Source: a virus. From it: a DNA stretch of 20,791 nucleotides. Below the pieces are notes generated by a model. The model worked only from the letters and a program-made list of their open reading frames with translations. It did not search any database and was not told the DNA's origin. Below, in pieces: positions 1 to 5,764 of the stretch; position 1 is the stretch's first letter; each line of letters starts with the position of its first letter. The stretch covers positions 1-20,791 of the IMG/VR virus record IMGVR_UViG_3300042345_000306, one strand, 5' to 3'. The position numbers and the translations under genes are program-made.

Positions 1-389
1 ACCGGTAAATCTTCGCCTAATTCTTTATAAATCGGCAAATCCAATCCCCAATCTTCTAAATCAGCCATTTCCCAATCATTAGCCAACAAATCCCAATCCC
101 ATTCACCATATCCCACATTGTCGGTAATAATAAAACGTTTCTGTTGTTCTGCTGTCAATGCTGATGCCTTAATAATTGGCACACGCTTCAATCCGGCTTC
201 AATACAGGCACGCAATCGCATATTCCCACCCAACACCACACAATTATCATCCACGATTATTGGGCGCAATTGTAGCATCTCTGGGAACTCCTTTATGGAC
301 TTCACCAATTTTTTAAATTTGTCATCTTTAATCAATCTCGGATTGTTTGGATGTGGAATTACCAATTTGATGTTTATTTCTTCAATCAT
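1..389 (-). CDS. ParB-like nuclease-domain protein, 3' end outside window
   Basis: The ORF reads through the window edge: 129 complete codons are visible and no stop is reached. The translation carries the ParB/sulfiredoxin-type N-terminal fold. It has an N-terminal strand followed by HPNNPR (residues 13-18), a helix with KLVKSIKEFPEM, then LRPIIVDD and the nucleotide/DNA-binding motif VLGGNMRLRA (about 52-61). A segment with NVGYGEWDWDLLANDW and a WGLDLP box follows. In phages this arrangement is usually the N-terminal half of a protein that also carries a DNA methyltransferase domain, or it stands alone as a ParB-like protein; the window ends before this can be decided. The ATG at 389 overlaps the stop of the DUF3310 gene as ATGA, which supports the start and suggests translational coupling. 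The family call is firm; the biological role is inferred. Confidence 0.85.
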   Translation of the reverse strand, partial: MIEEINIKLVIPHPNNPRLIKDDKFKKLVKSIKEFPEMLQLRPIIVDDNCVVLGGNMRLRACIEAGLKRVPIIKASALTAEQQKRFIITDNVGYGEWDWDLLANDWEMADLEDWGLDLPIYKELGEDLP

Positions 390-604
390 CCCTGAAATTT
401 GTCTAATTCTCGTTTTATATACCACAGGGATTTTTCCAAATCCTGTTTCTTGTTGCCTTTTTTGTCGGCTCTTAAAATATATTTGATTGCGTTTCCCAAA
501 TTAAAATTCAGGTTAAACCCTTCGATTACATCAATTGCCTCGATGCCTCCATTAGATTGATAATGTTGCGGATGATCCACCATTTCACGGCTCTCATTTG
601 TCAT
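386..604 (-). CDS. DUF3310 family protein
   Basis: This is a short soluble protein of 72 residues. It carries the DUF3310 signature: VDHPQHYQ near the N-terminus, then IEAIDVIEGF, then a helix with GNAIKYILRADKKG and a C-terminal KSLWYIKREL helix. The family is common in phages as a stand-alone domain or fused to nucleotide-metabolism enzymes; its function is not established. I chose the ATG at 604 because family members begin a few residues before the HPxHY motif and because AATACAAA directly precedes it. An upstream ATG at 652 and a TTG at 670 are in frame; the 652 ATG lies in the loop of a 6-bp hairpin (641-663). The stop overlaps the next start as ATGA. Confidence 0.85.
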   Translation of the reverse strand: MTNESREMVDHPQHYQSNGGIEAIDVIEGFNLNFNLGNAIKYILRADKKGNKKQDLEKSLWYIKRELDKFQG

Positions 605-676
605 TTTGTATTGATTAGGTAAATATGTGCTTTTGATCCGGCAGTTATTCATCACCCAACTGCGCAACAAAATTAA

Positions 677-1063
677 TTAATCTTTCCATAGGTTTGACAT
701 TGGTTTTTCCCAAGTATCAATCCCATATGATTTTAGTAAAATATTAATCTGTGTATTCAACGAATCTTTCTTTGTTTGATCCATCTGATCCATTTCCATC
801 CCTAGCATAAAAAATGACTCCATTGCTGTGCAAGCATTTTGGAACGTATCCAACGCATCAGGCAATTCCGGATCATCGTTTTTGTTTGCTGGGAATAATA
901 CGGCCATTGTTTTTTCCAACTCTCTAATCATTTGCTTTGTCACCATCTTTACGGCCTGTTTGTTTGCCGGATGACCGTGCCACGATCCATCAATGAAATC
1001 CAACATATTTTGGCACAATGCAAAAAATGTTAATAAACGTATTTTGTCTTTTGTATTTTTCAT
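677..1063 (-). CDS. Hypothetical protein, mostly helical
   Basis: The protein has 128 residues and I do not recognise the family. It is predicted soluble, rich in helix-forming residues and unusually rich in methionine, including a run with MLGMEMDQMDQ (about 86-96). No signal peptide, membrane segment or metal site is visible. The ATG at 1063 follows the A-rich stretch AACAAAAAAACAAACCG, the local style of ribosome entry. It lies between a small unknown gene and the DUF3310 gene in the early operon, so a DNA-metabolism or host-takeover role is possible, but nothing in the sequence shows it. Confidence 0.8.
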   Translation of the reverse strand: MKNTKDKIRLLTFFALCQNMLDFIDGSWHGHPANKQAVKMVTKQMIRELEKTMAVLFPANKNDDPELPDALDTFQNACTAMESFFMLGMEMDQMDQTKKDSLNTQINILLKSYGIDTWEKPMSNLWKD

Positions 1064-1108
1064 CGGTTTGTTTTTTTGTTAATTCTGGACATTTATTGCC
1101 TTGTATTT

Positions 1109-1303
1109 TTATGGTTTGCCTATGTCCAACAATTCACGTGGAAATTTGTATGGATCAATACACAAATCAATTTTTACAATTTTATGGAATATCATCAATT
1201 CCTGTATTTCTTGAATCAATTCGCTTGCATCCTCATGCGTTAATCCATCGGAACATTTGATGTCACCATGCACAAATATTTCATTGTCATTTATTAAGTT
1301 CAT
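1109..1303 (-). CDS. Small hypothetical protein (64 aa)
   Basis: This is a 64-residue acidic protein with a hydrophobic strand (DNEIFVHGDIKC) and a helix (EDASELIQEIQELMIFH), ending in a short IDLCIDPYKFP strand. I do not recognise the family. The ATG at 1303 lies inside the last codons of the upstream gene (17-nt overlap). The open frame continues upstream to a GTG at 1330, but that would overlap the neighbour further and has no better leader. Tight packing and strand agreement support a real gene; the function is unknown. Confidence 0.65.
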   Translation of the reverse strand: MNLINDNEIFVHGDIKCSDGLTHEDASELIQEIQELMIFHKIVKIDLCIDPYKFPRELLDIGKP

Positions 1304-1514
1304 TATAAAACATTTTAAAATTTCGCACACGGTTATAAACTACAATTTTTTCCCTTTCTGATCCGTAGGTAAGCCGGGCCACACAGGTTTCCAAAAACAA
1401 TTTTGGATTGTGAATCAGTTCCCATGCGTTCACCCGGATTGGCTGTTCTGTAAAATCAGGATCAGCAATTTTTTCATTGGCCCAATCAATGGCCTTTTGT
1501 CTGTTTATGTTCAT
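1287..1514 (-). CDS. Small hypothetical protein (75 aa)
   Basis: The protein has 75 residues, starting MNINRQKAIDWANEKIADPDF and ending FKMFYNELNK. It has an N-terminal amphipathic helix and a basic C-terminal half with several aromatic residues, and no recognisable domain. The open frame extends upstream to 1622, but that part overlaps the DUF7352 gene in another frame. I therefore take the ATG at 1514, four bases after the DUF7352 stop and preceded by AAACCT. It overlaps the next gene by 17 nt. Confidence 0.7.
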   Translation of the reverse strand: MNINRQKAIDWANEKIADPDFTEQPIRVNAWELIHNPKLFLETCVARLTYGSEREKIVVYNRVRNFKMFYNELNK

Positions 1515-1518
1515 AGGT

Positions 1519-1776
1519 TTAATTTTTATTAAGTTCAAATACGTGCCACACAAATGCATTTTGTTGAAATGTTGCAATGTATTTATAATCAAAATTTTCC
1601 GGCATTTCTTGACCTGTACCAAGTATTACTAATACTTTGTAATCTTTTTCAGCCTCATTGTCAATTAATGCCCAAATATAAGGGTATCCATTTTGTAATT
1701 GAATTGTAAGTATTTCCGCCCCTTTTGTCAAACATATTGGGCCTGATTCTAATTTGTATTTATATATTACTTTCAT
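1519..1776 (-). CDS. DUF7352 domain protein
   Basis: The protein has 85 residues and matches the DUF7352 pattern along its whole length. It has an N-terminal KVIYKYKLE strand, GAEILTIQLQNGYPYIWALID (about 20-40), a central ILGTGQEMP turn (51-59), and a C-terminal YIATFQQNAFVWHVFE strand. The family is small, all-beta by appearance, common in phages and of unknown function. The start overlaps the stop of the VRR-NUC gene in an ATGA, so the two are probably translationally coupled. The family assignment is from memory of its signature; no search was run. Confidence 0.85.
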   Translation of the reverse strand: MKVIYKYKLESGPICLTKGAEILTIQLQNGYPYIWALIDNEAEKDYKVLVILGTGQEMPENFDYKYIATFQQNAFVWHVFELNKN

Positions 1777-2198
1777 CGTATTGTCATTTGATTTTCAAGT
1801 TTGCCATCAATGTATCCTGACCGATATGCGGCACTAATTTTGTCCTGTTCCACAAATCGTTGCGCCTCATAGTATTTTAGCTTTTCAATCAATTCATCTA
1901 ATGAACGCACAATCATATATTCATATCCACATTCCCTTGCTTTCTGTTCAAAATCCTTTTGATTTGGCTGTTGATAATTGCCTGCAATTTTGACTTCAAC
2001 AAATAGGCCGTGAAACGTTTGGTTTGGCAATAGGATCAGTAAATCAGCCACACCGGCTTTCACTCCCTCAGCCTTTAATTTAGCCGCAACTGCTTTGTTT
2101 CTCCATCCACCGTTTGGAATGGCAAAAAACGTGTAATTGTTCAAATCAAGATATTTGGCCAACACCGTTTGCAATCTGTGTTCGTGTTCGTTTCTCAT
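1773..2198 (-). CDS. VRR-NUC domain nuclease
   Basis: This is a 141-residue protein with the VRR-NUC (PD-(D/E)xK superfamily) layout. An N-terminal helix (HEHRLQTVLAKYL, with E4/E6 candidates) leads to FFAIPNGGWRNKAVAAKLKAE (24-44), then GVKAGVADLL with the catalytic Asp at 52. GLFVEVK (64-70) follows, holding Glu68 and Lys70, then glutamines at 76, 77 and 80. Stand-alone phage VRR-NUC proteins are structure-selective DNA nucleases, often proposed as Holliday-junction-resolving enzymes. That role fits its neighbourhood with ERF and SSB-like genes, but the substrate is inferred. Residues 105-141 form a polar C-terminal extension. The start overlaps the upstream stop as ATGA. Confidence 0.9.
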   Translation of the reverse strand: MRNEHEHRLQTVLAKYLDLNNYTFFAIPNGGWRNKAVAAKLKAEGVKAGVADLLILLPNQTFHGLFVEVKIAGNYQQPNQKDFEQKARECGYEYMIVRSLDELIEKLKYYEAQRFVEQDKISAAYRSGYIDGKLENQMTIR

Positions 2199-2443
2199 TT
2201 TAAATAGGTTTCATTGTAATATTGTTCAAATGATTCATATTTTCTTTTGCCATCATACATATATGATGCTCCTTCATTCCACCAATCACCTGCTACAATA
2301 TCCATTTGTTCTTTTTCGATTTCTTTTGCTTTTTCAATCAAATCTTTATTGTCGTGGTAAAATGCAATTGCTTGAAAGGGTGAATTATCGACTAATGCTA
2401 AATTTGATATTAGCCACATAACTGCTGTCTGTTTCTTTTCCAT
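2195..2443 (-). CDS. Conserved small phage protein, function unknown
   Basis: The protein has 82 residues: MEKKQTAVMWLISNL at the N-terminus, then a central acidic/basic helix KAKEIEKEQM (38-47), then Trp, Tyr and Glu-rich sequence ending YYNETYLK. Short proteins with the same KAxxMEKEQ helix followed by a small tail are common among phages of Bacteroidetes, but no function is assigned to them as far as I know. The start shares one base with the stop of the upstream membrane protein (TAATG), and its own stop overlaps the nuclease start. This indicates co-translation. Confidence 0.8.
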   Translation of the reverse strand: MEKKQTAVMWLISNLALVDNSPFQAIAFYHDNKDLIEKAKEIEKEQMDIVAGDWWNEGASYMYDGKRKYESFEQYYNETYLK

Positions 2444-2673
2444 TATCGTTTTGTTTTAATTTGAACTAATCCCCTGTGATCATCAAAATAAATCATTTCA
2501 AAATTCTCAATGGGTTCATATGTATCCATCATAAATGCCTGACTAAATTCAGAACGTTTGGCAATTACTTGTTTTTTGCCACCATTCCTTTGTTTTCTGA
2601 CCTGATTAATTGCAATACATACAATTGATCCAATCGTGATAAAAACTGCGCTTAAAATCAAATTCTTTTTCAT
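2443..2673 (-). CDS. Small single-pass membrane protein
   Basis: The protein has 76 residues. A short N-terminal cap (MKKN) precedes one hydrophobic helix (LILSAVFITIGSIVCIAI, residues 5-22), followed by a strongly basic stretch (RKQRNGGKK) and a polar tail of about 40 residues. By the positive-inside rule the basic side should be cytoplasmic, so the tail probably faces the cytoplasm. It could instead be an uncleaved signal sequence. I do not recognise the family. Phage early proteins of this kind sometimes act at the host envelope, but that is speculation. Confidence 0.75.
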   Translation of the reverse strand: MKKNLILSAVFITIGSIVCIAINQVRKQRNGGKKQVIAKRSEFSQAFMMDTYEPIENFEMIYFDDHRGLVQIKTKR

Positions 2674-2694
2674 ATGTCGGTTATTGGTTTAGGT

Positions 2695-3444
2695 TTATAT
2701 TATTTGTCCGTTTTGATCCAATGTCATATCCATTTCCGCTAATTGGTGGCAAAACAATTTGTATGCCTCACCTTTGCATTCTGCATTGAATAATTTGTCA
2801 TCAGTAAATTTTGGCTTCAATCGTGTTTTGATTTGTTCACGATCCGTATCAGGGCAAACCCAAATTCCAAATTTTACTAAATAATCATACAAATGTGCCA
2901 ATCCTTTTGGCCAATCAAATTTGCCACCTGTTGCATCCAATGATTTGATTTTAGCAACATATGCATTTACATTATAAATTGCCAACTCTTTCAATTCTGC
3001 ATCAGATGGCACAGGCTTTTTTTCTTCTATTTCTGGCCTTTTAACTAATTTTGTTTCCTGCCTTGCATATTCAATGTATGCGTTCATTATCCGGCCAAAG
3101 TATTCACACGAAAAATTCTCATAACATTTACAATCAGTATTTAATTTGCCTGCAACTGCATATTCAAATGCAATAGCTATTTCCTCCGGTGTTTGATTTC
3201 CATAATTTGATTTGATAAATGCAAGCAATACGTATTTTTCCTCATCTGTTGGCAAATTTGATCCACGTAATCCAACCATTAACATTGCCAAACGCAAAAC
3301 CTGTTTTAATTCATCCTCAGTTCGATTGCGAATGTTTGGTGTGCTTTGTGCCTTAATTATCAAATTGGCTGTTCCCTTACCAATTTCGTAAGGCTTCATT
3401 TCGTGCCGCACTTGTTCCAAGTTTTTCACCGTTTGAATTTCCAT
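2695..3444 (-). CDS. Probable replication protein (possible helicase-loader partner)
   Basis: The protein has 249 residues, mostly helical, starting MEIQTVKNLEQVRHEM. Visible features are a helical core with LKQVLRLAMLMVGLRGSNLP and EEKYVLLAFIKSNYGNQTPEEIAIAFEYAVAGKL, then a YFGRIMNAYIEYARQE helix and a C-terminal half with no metal site. I cannot name the family. The position directly after, and 68 nt overlapping, a DUF4373 initiator-like gene mirrors the initiator/loader pairs of other phages, so a replication role is likely. The open frame runs upstream to 3621, but that part is a shadow of the initiator gene. The ATG at 3444 has the good leader AACAGCAACAACA. Confidence 0.7.
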   Translation of the reverse strand: MEIQTVKNLEQVRHEMKPYEIGKGTANLIIKAQSTPNIRNRTEDELKQVLRLAMLMVGLRGSNLPTDEEKYVLLAFIKSNYGNQTPEEIAIAFEYAVAGKLNTDCKCYENFSCEYFGRIMNAYIEYARQETKLVKRPEIEEKKPVPSDAELKELAIYNVNAYVAKIKSLDATGGKFDWPKGLAHLYDYLVKFGIWVCPDTDREQIKTRLKPKFTDDKLFNAECKGEAYKLFCHQLAEMDMTLDQNGQII

Positions 3445-4069
3445 TGTTGTTGCTGTTAAATTTATTCTTATTTGCCATCCATGTGCTAATGCGCCTGCTA
3501 ATATCAAAGAATTTTTCTGCTTGCCATCTTTCTTTGCCTTTTTTGTCTTTTTCTGTCCAATAAGAAAGAAAATTATCATATTGATTTCCAAGATCAAAAA
3601 TGTGTGGTGACAATAGGTCACTAAACACTATTTCATTTACTTTATTTTCATTTTCTTTTATTTCATTTACTTTACTTTCCTTTCCTTTGTTGAACGGTCG
3701 TTGAACGGTCGTTGAAATTCGTTTTTCTGCTGATGCTTTACCTGCCATTTTACGTTGCTCTTTCATCTTAAAATATGGCTCTAAATAAACCAACATTTTA
3801 GGTGAAAAGAATTTTTGATCCACATCAATTTCAAATAATTCATAATTACAAATCGTTGTCCTAATCTTTGCCTCTGATACACCAAATTCATCTGATAACA
3901 AATCCAGATCATCCATTGGGTACATCAAATCTTGTTGCTCTCTTAATGTTTCCAACAACATAAAATAAATGCCATATCCTTCAACTCCCAATTCCCTGCG
4001 CAACCTGCGGATTTTACGATCGTGCCTCGCATTACAGAAATGCGGAAAATAAAATGCCTCTTTGTCCAT
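3377..4069 (-). CDS. DUF4373 (Lin1244/Lin1753-like) replication initiator-like protein
   Basis: The protein has 230 residues. Residues 1-100 match the DUF4373 N-terminal domain: AFYFPHFCNARHDRKIRRLRRELGVEGYGIYFMLLE, then a winged-helix-like segment with SDEFGVSEAKIRTTICNYELF. Such domains resemble the DNA-binding parts of phage and plasmid replication initiators. Residues 105-150 are a low-complexity linker containing the repeat KVNEI...KVNEI, and 150-200 form a second small domain with WQAEKFFDISRRISTWM. The end is Asn-rich (about 202-213). The gene carries 11-bp direct repeats beside a T-rich tract (3629-3716), as in lambda O, where the origin lies inside the initiator gene. It is preceded by the structured RNA element at 4079-4187. 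Confidence 0.85.
   Translation of the reverse strand: MDKEAFYFPHFCNARHDRKIRRLRRELGVEGYGIYFMLLETLREQQDLMYPMDDLDLLSDEFGVSEAKIRTTICNYELFEIDVDQKFFSPKMLVYLEPYFKMKEQRKMAGKASAEKRISTTVQRPFNKGKESKVNEIKENENKVNEIVFSDLLSPHIFDLGNQYDNFLSYWTEKDKKGKERWQAEKFFDISRRISTWMANKNKFNSNNNGNSNGEKLGTSAARNEALRNW
3629..3716. repeat. Candidate replication origin: 11-bp iterons plus T-rich tract inside the initiator gene
   Basis: On the plus strand GTTGAACGGTC occurs at 3689-3699 and 3700-3710, followed by a partial copy GTTGAA at 3711-3716. Eleven is not a multiple of three, so the DNA repeat is not produced by a protein repeat. The adjoining 60 bases (3629-3688) are almost free of G on the plus strand and contain TATTTCATTTACTTTA twice (3629-3644 and 3659-3674, 30-bp period, encoding the KVNEI repeat). 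Iterons beside an easily melted tract within an initiator gene is the lambda-O-type origin layout. Origin function is inferred. Confidence 0.5.
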
Positions 4070-4078
4070 TAGATTTTT

Positions 4079-4175
4079 AAAAAAATAAAGCCTGAATGCG
4101 TAGGAGTGCAGACAGGCTTTGTGGTTCTTAAACCCAATTAATCACCGGAAAACTCCTACCCTTTCCGCTGATTAT
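4079..4175 (-). ncRNA. Candidate structured small RNA/attenuator with kissing loops
   Basis: Read on the minus strand, the element contains three hairpins. Hairpin B (4174-4139) has 6 bp, a G/G mismatch, 6 bp (CGGAAA/TTTCCG) and a 10-nt loop holding GTAGGAGT. Hairpin C (4134-4123) is GGTT/AACC with a 4-nt loop. Hairpin A (4120-4087) is AAAGCCTG/CAGGCTTT, a 2x2 internal loop, TGC/GCA and an 8-nt loop ACTCCTAC. The loops of A and B are perfectly complementary over 8 nt, which predicts a kissing interaction. Hairpin A is followed at once by ATTTTTTT, so it is also a good intrinsic terminator. A promoter-like TATATTTG ends 5 nt before hairpin B. It may be a free small RNA of about 95 nt or a leader attenuator of the DUF4373 gene, which starts at 4069. 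Confidence 0.55.
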
Positions 4176-4196
4176 GAAACAAATATAAATGTTTCA
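4175..4196 (-). promoter_or_regulatory. Promoter-like -7 box inside an inverted repeat
   Basis: The minus strand reads TATATTTG at 4187-4180, a perfect match to the Bacteroidetes -7 consensus TAnnTTTG. No TTG is present at the expected 19-nt distance upstream, so the -33 half is weak. The box lies in the inverted repeat TGAAAC-N10-GTTTCA (4175-4180 and 4191-4196), which could be an operator or a small hairpin. The stop codon of the upstream gene (4194-4196) lies in one arm. Confidence 0.45.
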
Positions 4197-4469
4197 CATT
4201 AATAAACTACCTTTTAACTGCTTAAATTTAAAAAGGTGTCCAAATTGTGGATGTTCTAAAACAAATTTACGTGCATACATTGGCGCAAAATTGTTGTTGA
4301 TTTTGAATGGATCACCATTGGTGGTGAACTGAAATTCAAAACGCATTTTTTGGAATATGTATCCTGATCCAATTACCTTGCGATTTTGCTGAATTAACTG
4401 CATTGCAATGGCTTTGTACAACTCATAAAGATGCGGATTGGCCTGATGATATTGCTGAAACGTTACCAT
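4194..4469 (-). CDS. Conserved phage protein, function unknown
   Basis: The protein has 91 residues and resembles a widespread phage family of unknown function. It starts with FQQYHQANPHLYELYKAIAMQLI, contains GSGYIFQKMRFEFQF, then the diagnostic GDPFKINNNFAPMYARKFVLEHPQF (53-77) and a short basic end. In other phages relatives sit in the early/replication region near recombination and replication genes, as here. The ATG at 4469 follows CTAAACAACAAAAAT, the best local leader. It is the last gene before the structured RNA element. Confidence 0.85.
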   Translation of the reverse strand: MVTFQQYHQANPHLYELYKAIAMQLIQQNRKVIGSGYIFQKMRFEFQFTTNGDPFKINNNFAPMYARKFVLEHPQFGHLFKFKQLKGSLLM

Positions 4470-4596
4470 ATTTTTGTTGTTTAGGTTGAATTTTATTTAA
4501 TTTTTCTAAATTATTTTCTAATTCCTGTGCGATATGCGCCCAAACTTGATTGAACGTGTACCCCAATTCGTTTGTTTTATTTGTTTTTGTTTTCAT
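4423..4596 (-). CDS. Small hypothetical protein (57 aa), overlapping the next gene
   Basis: The reading frame encodes 57 residues, starting MKTKTNKTNELGYTFNQVWA, with a charged helix AQELENNLEKLNKIQPKQQK, and ends 47 nt inside the following gene. The ATG overlaps the last 20 nt of the 36-residue membrane peptide gene. The C-terminal part (KYGNVSAISSGQSASL) comes from the overlap and looks random, while residues 1-40 look like a real amphipathic protein. It fills an otherwise empty 108-nt gap. The function is unknown; the gene is plausible but not certain. Confidence 0.5.
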   Translation of the reverse strand: MKTKTNKTNELGYTFNQVWAHIAQELENNLEKLNKIQPKQQKYGNVSAISSGQSASL

Positions 4597-4687
4597 TATA
4601 AATATTGATTAATGCACCTAATATCGTAAAAAACATTTGTGCAATGGCCCAATAAAATACTAAATCAATTTTTGTTTCTATGCTCAT
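4577..4687 (-). CDS. 36-residue membrane peptide
   Basis: The ORF encodes a 36-residue peptide with a short polar start (MSIETKID), one hydrophobic helix (LVFYWAIAQMFFTILGALINIY, about 9-30) and a polar/basic end (NENKNK). Its ATG overlaps the stop of the upstream gene as ATGA, which supports real, coupled translation. A second 36-residue single-helix peptide lies at 7073-7183; the two share length and layout but no clear sequence. Possible roles for such phage peptides include membrane modulation or superinfection exclusion; nothing here decides. Confidence 0.6.
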   Translation of the reverse strand: MSIETKIDLVFYWAIAQMFFTILGALINIYNENKNK

Positions 4688-4953
4688 TTTTTTACGTATC
4701 TAATGATTGACATAATCGGAATCCCAATCAATCTGCGTTCTGGATCGGGATGTTTAAAAAATAAAGTCCGATTCCCATCTGTCACGTGATCCAATGTGGA
4801 TTTTAAAAATAAAACCTGATTTCCCAACCGATATTCCAATTCATACACCGCACCGATTTCAATATCCCTGTGCTTTAAATTGGCCGTTGCAACGGAATAA
4901 ATTGCCCTCAATTCTCCGTGCCGTGTTGTGTAACTATCTACAATTTTTCTCAT
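4684..4953 (-). CDS. Hypothetical protein (89 aa), beta-rich
   Basis: The protein has 89 residues, apparently a small beta fold: GELRAIYSVATANLKHRDIEIGAVYELEY, then QVLFLKSTLDHV and RTLFFKHPDPERRLIGIPIMSIIRYV. No catalytic motif, cysteine pair or membrane segment is visible. It starts 3 nt after the stop of the SSB-like gene and ends in an ATGA overlap with the membrane peptide, so it is an operon member. I do not recognise the family. Confidence 0.75.
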   Translation of the reverse strand: MRKIVDSYTTRHGELRAIYSVATANLKHRDIEIGAVYELEYRLGNQVLFLKSTLDHVTDGNRTLFFKHPDPERRLIGIPIMSIIRYVKK

Positions 4954-4955
4954 TG

Positions 4956-5267
4956 CTAAAATGGAAGTTCAGATGTATCATCAATTGGATTGACTTCACG
5001 TTGAATAGGCTGTGCCGATACAGGTGCGCCCGGATCATTTAAGATTTTCAACAATTTAAAATTACCGATTATTGGCAATTTCAATCCTGCCTCACGTTCC
5101 TCCTTTGTTGTGTTCTGCTTTACGAATCCATTGTTTTCATATTGATCTGGTGTGTCTGTCAAAACACCTGTGATGTCCAAATATCTTGCCCCTGTTTTTA
5201 TGCTGTGAAAAACTCTGTTTTCATCGATTTTTGAAAGGTCAATTTTAATGCTTACTAAACGTGCCAT
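4956..5267 (-). CDS. Probable ssDNA-binding (SSB-like) protein
   Basis: The protein has 103 residues. The N-terminal part, MARLVSIKIDLSKIDENRVF, then ARYLDITGVLTDTPDQYENNGFVKQNTTKEEREAG, resembles a short OB-fold-like family found in Bacteroidetes phages. The protein ends DDTSELPF, an acidic tip with a terminal Pro-Phe like the DDDIPF tail through which bacterial SSBs recruit partner proteins. It lies just downstream of the ERF annealing-protein gene, where phage SSBs are common. The classical SSB signature is not obvious, so the call rests on tail, context and family resemblance. It could instead be an unrelated small protein. Confidence 0.55.
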   Translation of the reverse strand: MARLVSIKIDLSKIDENRVFHSIKTGARYLDITGVLTDTPDQYENNGFVKQNTTKEEREAGLKLPIIGNFKLLKILNDPGAPVSAQPIQREVNPIDDTSELPF

Positions 5268-5288
5268 TTGATTTTTTATTTAGATTGT

Positions 5289-5753
5289 TTATTTAATTAC
5301 TTTTTTGATTGTGGTTGTGGATGATTTCGATGGTGGGTAAAAATCAGCCAACTCACCTGTTTCCTCATCCAATATAGAAACCTTTGATTTCAATGCCTTA
5401 CAAAATGCCTCAATTTCTTTTTGTTTGTCTTTTAGGCGGTCAATTTCAAATTGTAATTTGCACCACGATTCGGTTTCTGAATAATCATATTTTACACCGC
5501 CCTCCATTTCTGAAAAGTCCACACCAAATGCTGATAATTTGCCATCTTTATTTTGGCGCAAATCAACAAATAAATGCTCTTTTAATAGTTTATCCATTTC
5601 GGCTGATAAATGCGTGAATTTTGCCAATTGTGCCGCCAATTTCACGGTGTTGATTGAATCTGCGTTGGCCATAAAGTTTTCGGCCAACTGCGTGATTTCT
5701 TTTTTGCTCAATTCTAGGATTTGGCCATCAACGGCCATTAATTCGTTTTTCAT
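5289..5753 (-). CDS. Conserved coiled-coil phage protein of the recombination module
   Basis: The protein has 154 residues, largely helical. Residues 18-65 form amphipathic helices with AAQLAKFTHLSAEMDKLLKEH. A central GGVKYDYSETESWCKLQFEIDRLKDKQKEIEAF (85-117) includes a long charged helix likely to form a coiled coil, and the end is basic (SSTTTIKKVIK). Similar proteins with a GGVKxDYS motif followed by a helix occur beside recombinase or SSB genes in many phages; no function is established. Its place between ERF and the SSB-like protein suggests a recombination-linked role. Confidence 0.75.
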   Translation of the reverse strand: MKNELMAVDGQILELSKKEITQLAENFMANADSINTVKLAAQLAKFTHLSAEMDKLLKEHLFVDLRQNKDGKLSAFGVDFSEMEGGVKYDYSETESWCKLQFEIDRLKDKQKEIEAFCKALKSKVSILDEETGELADFYPPSKSSTTTIKKVIK

Positions 5754-5764
5754 AGGTATGTATT

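Noticed and set aside
641-663. 6-bp hairpin GCAGTT/AACTGC around the alternative ATG at 652
   Set aside because: Short stem and 11-nt loop without other support; used only as an argument about the start choice.
3445-3621. N-terminal extension of the gene ending at 2695, with a hydrophobic start like a signal peptide
   Set aside because: It lies wholly inside the DUF4373 gene in another frame, and the ATG at 3444 has a good leader.
3629-3716. CRISPR-like spaced repeats
   Set aside because: The repeats are either adjacent (11 bp) or explained by a 10-residue protein repeat; there are no spacers or cas genes.
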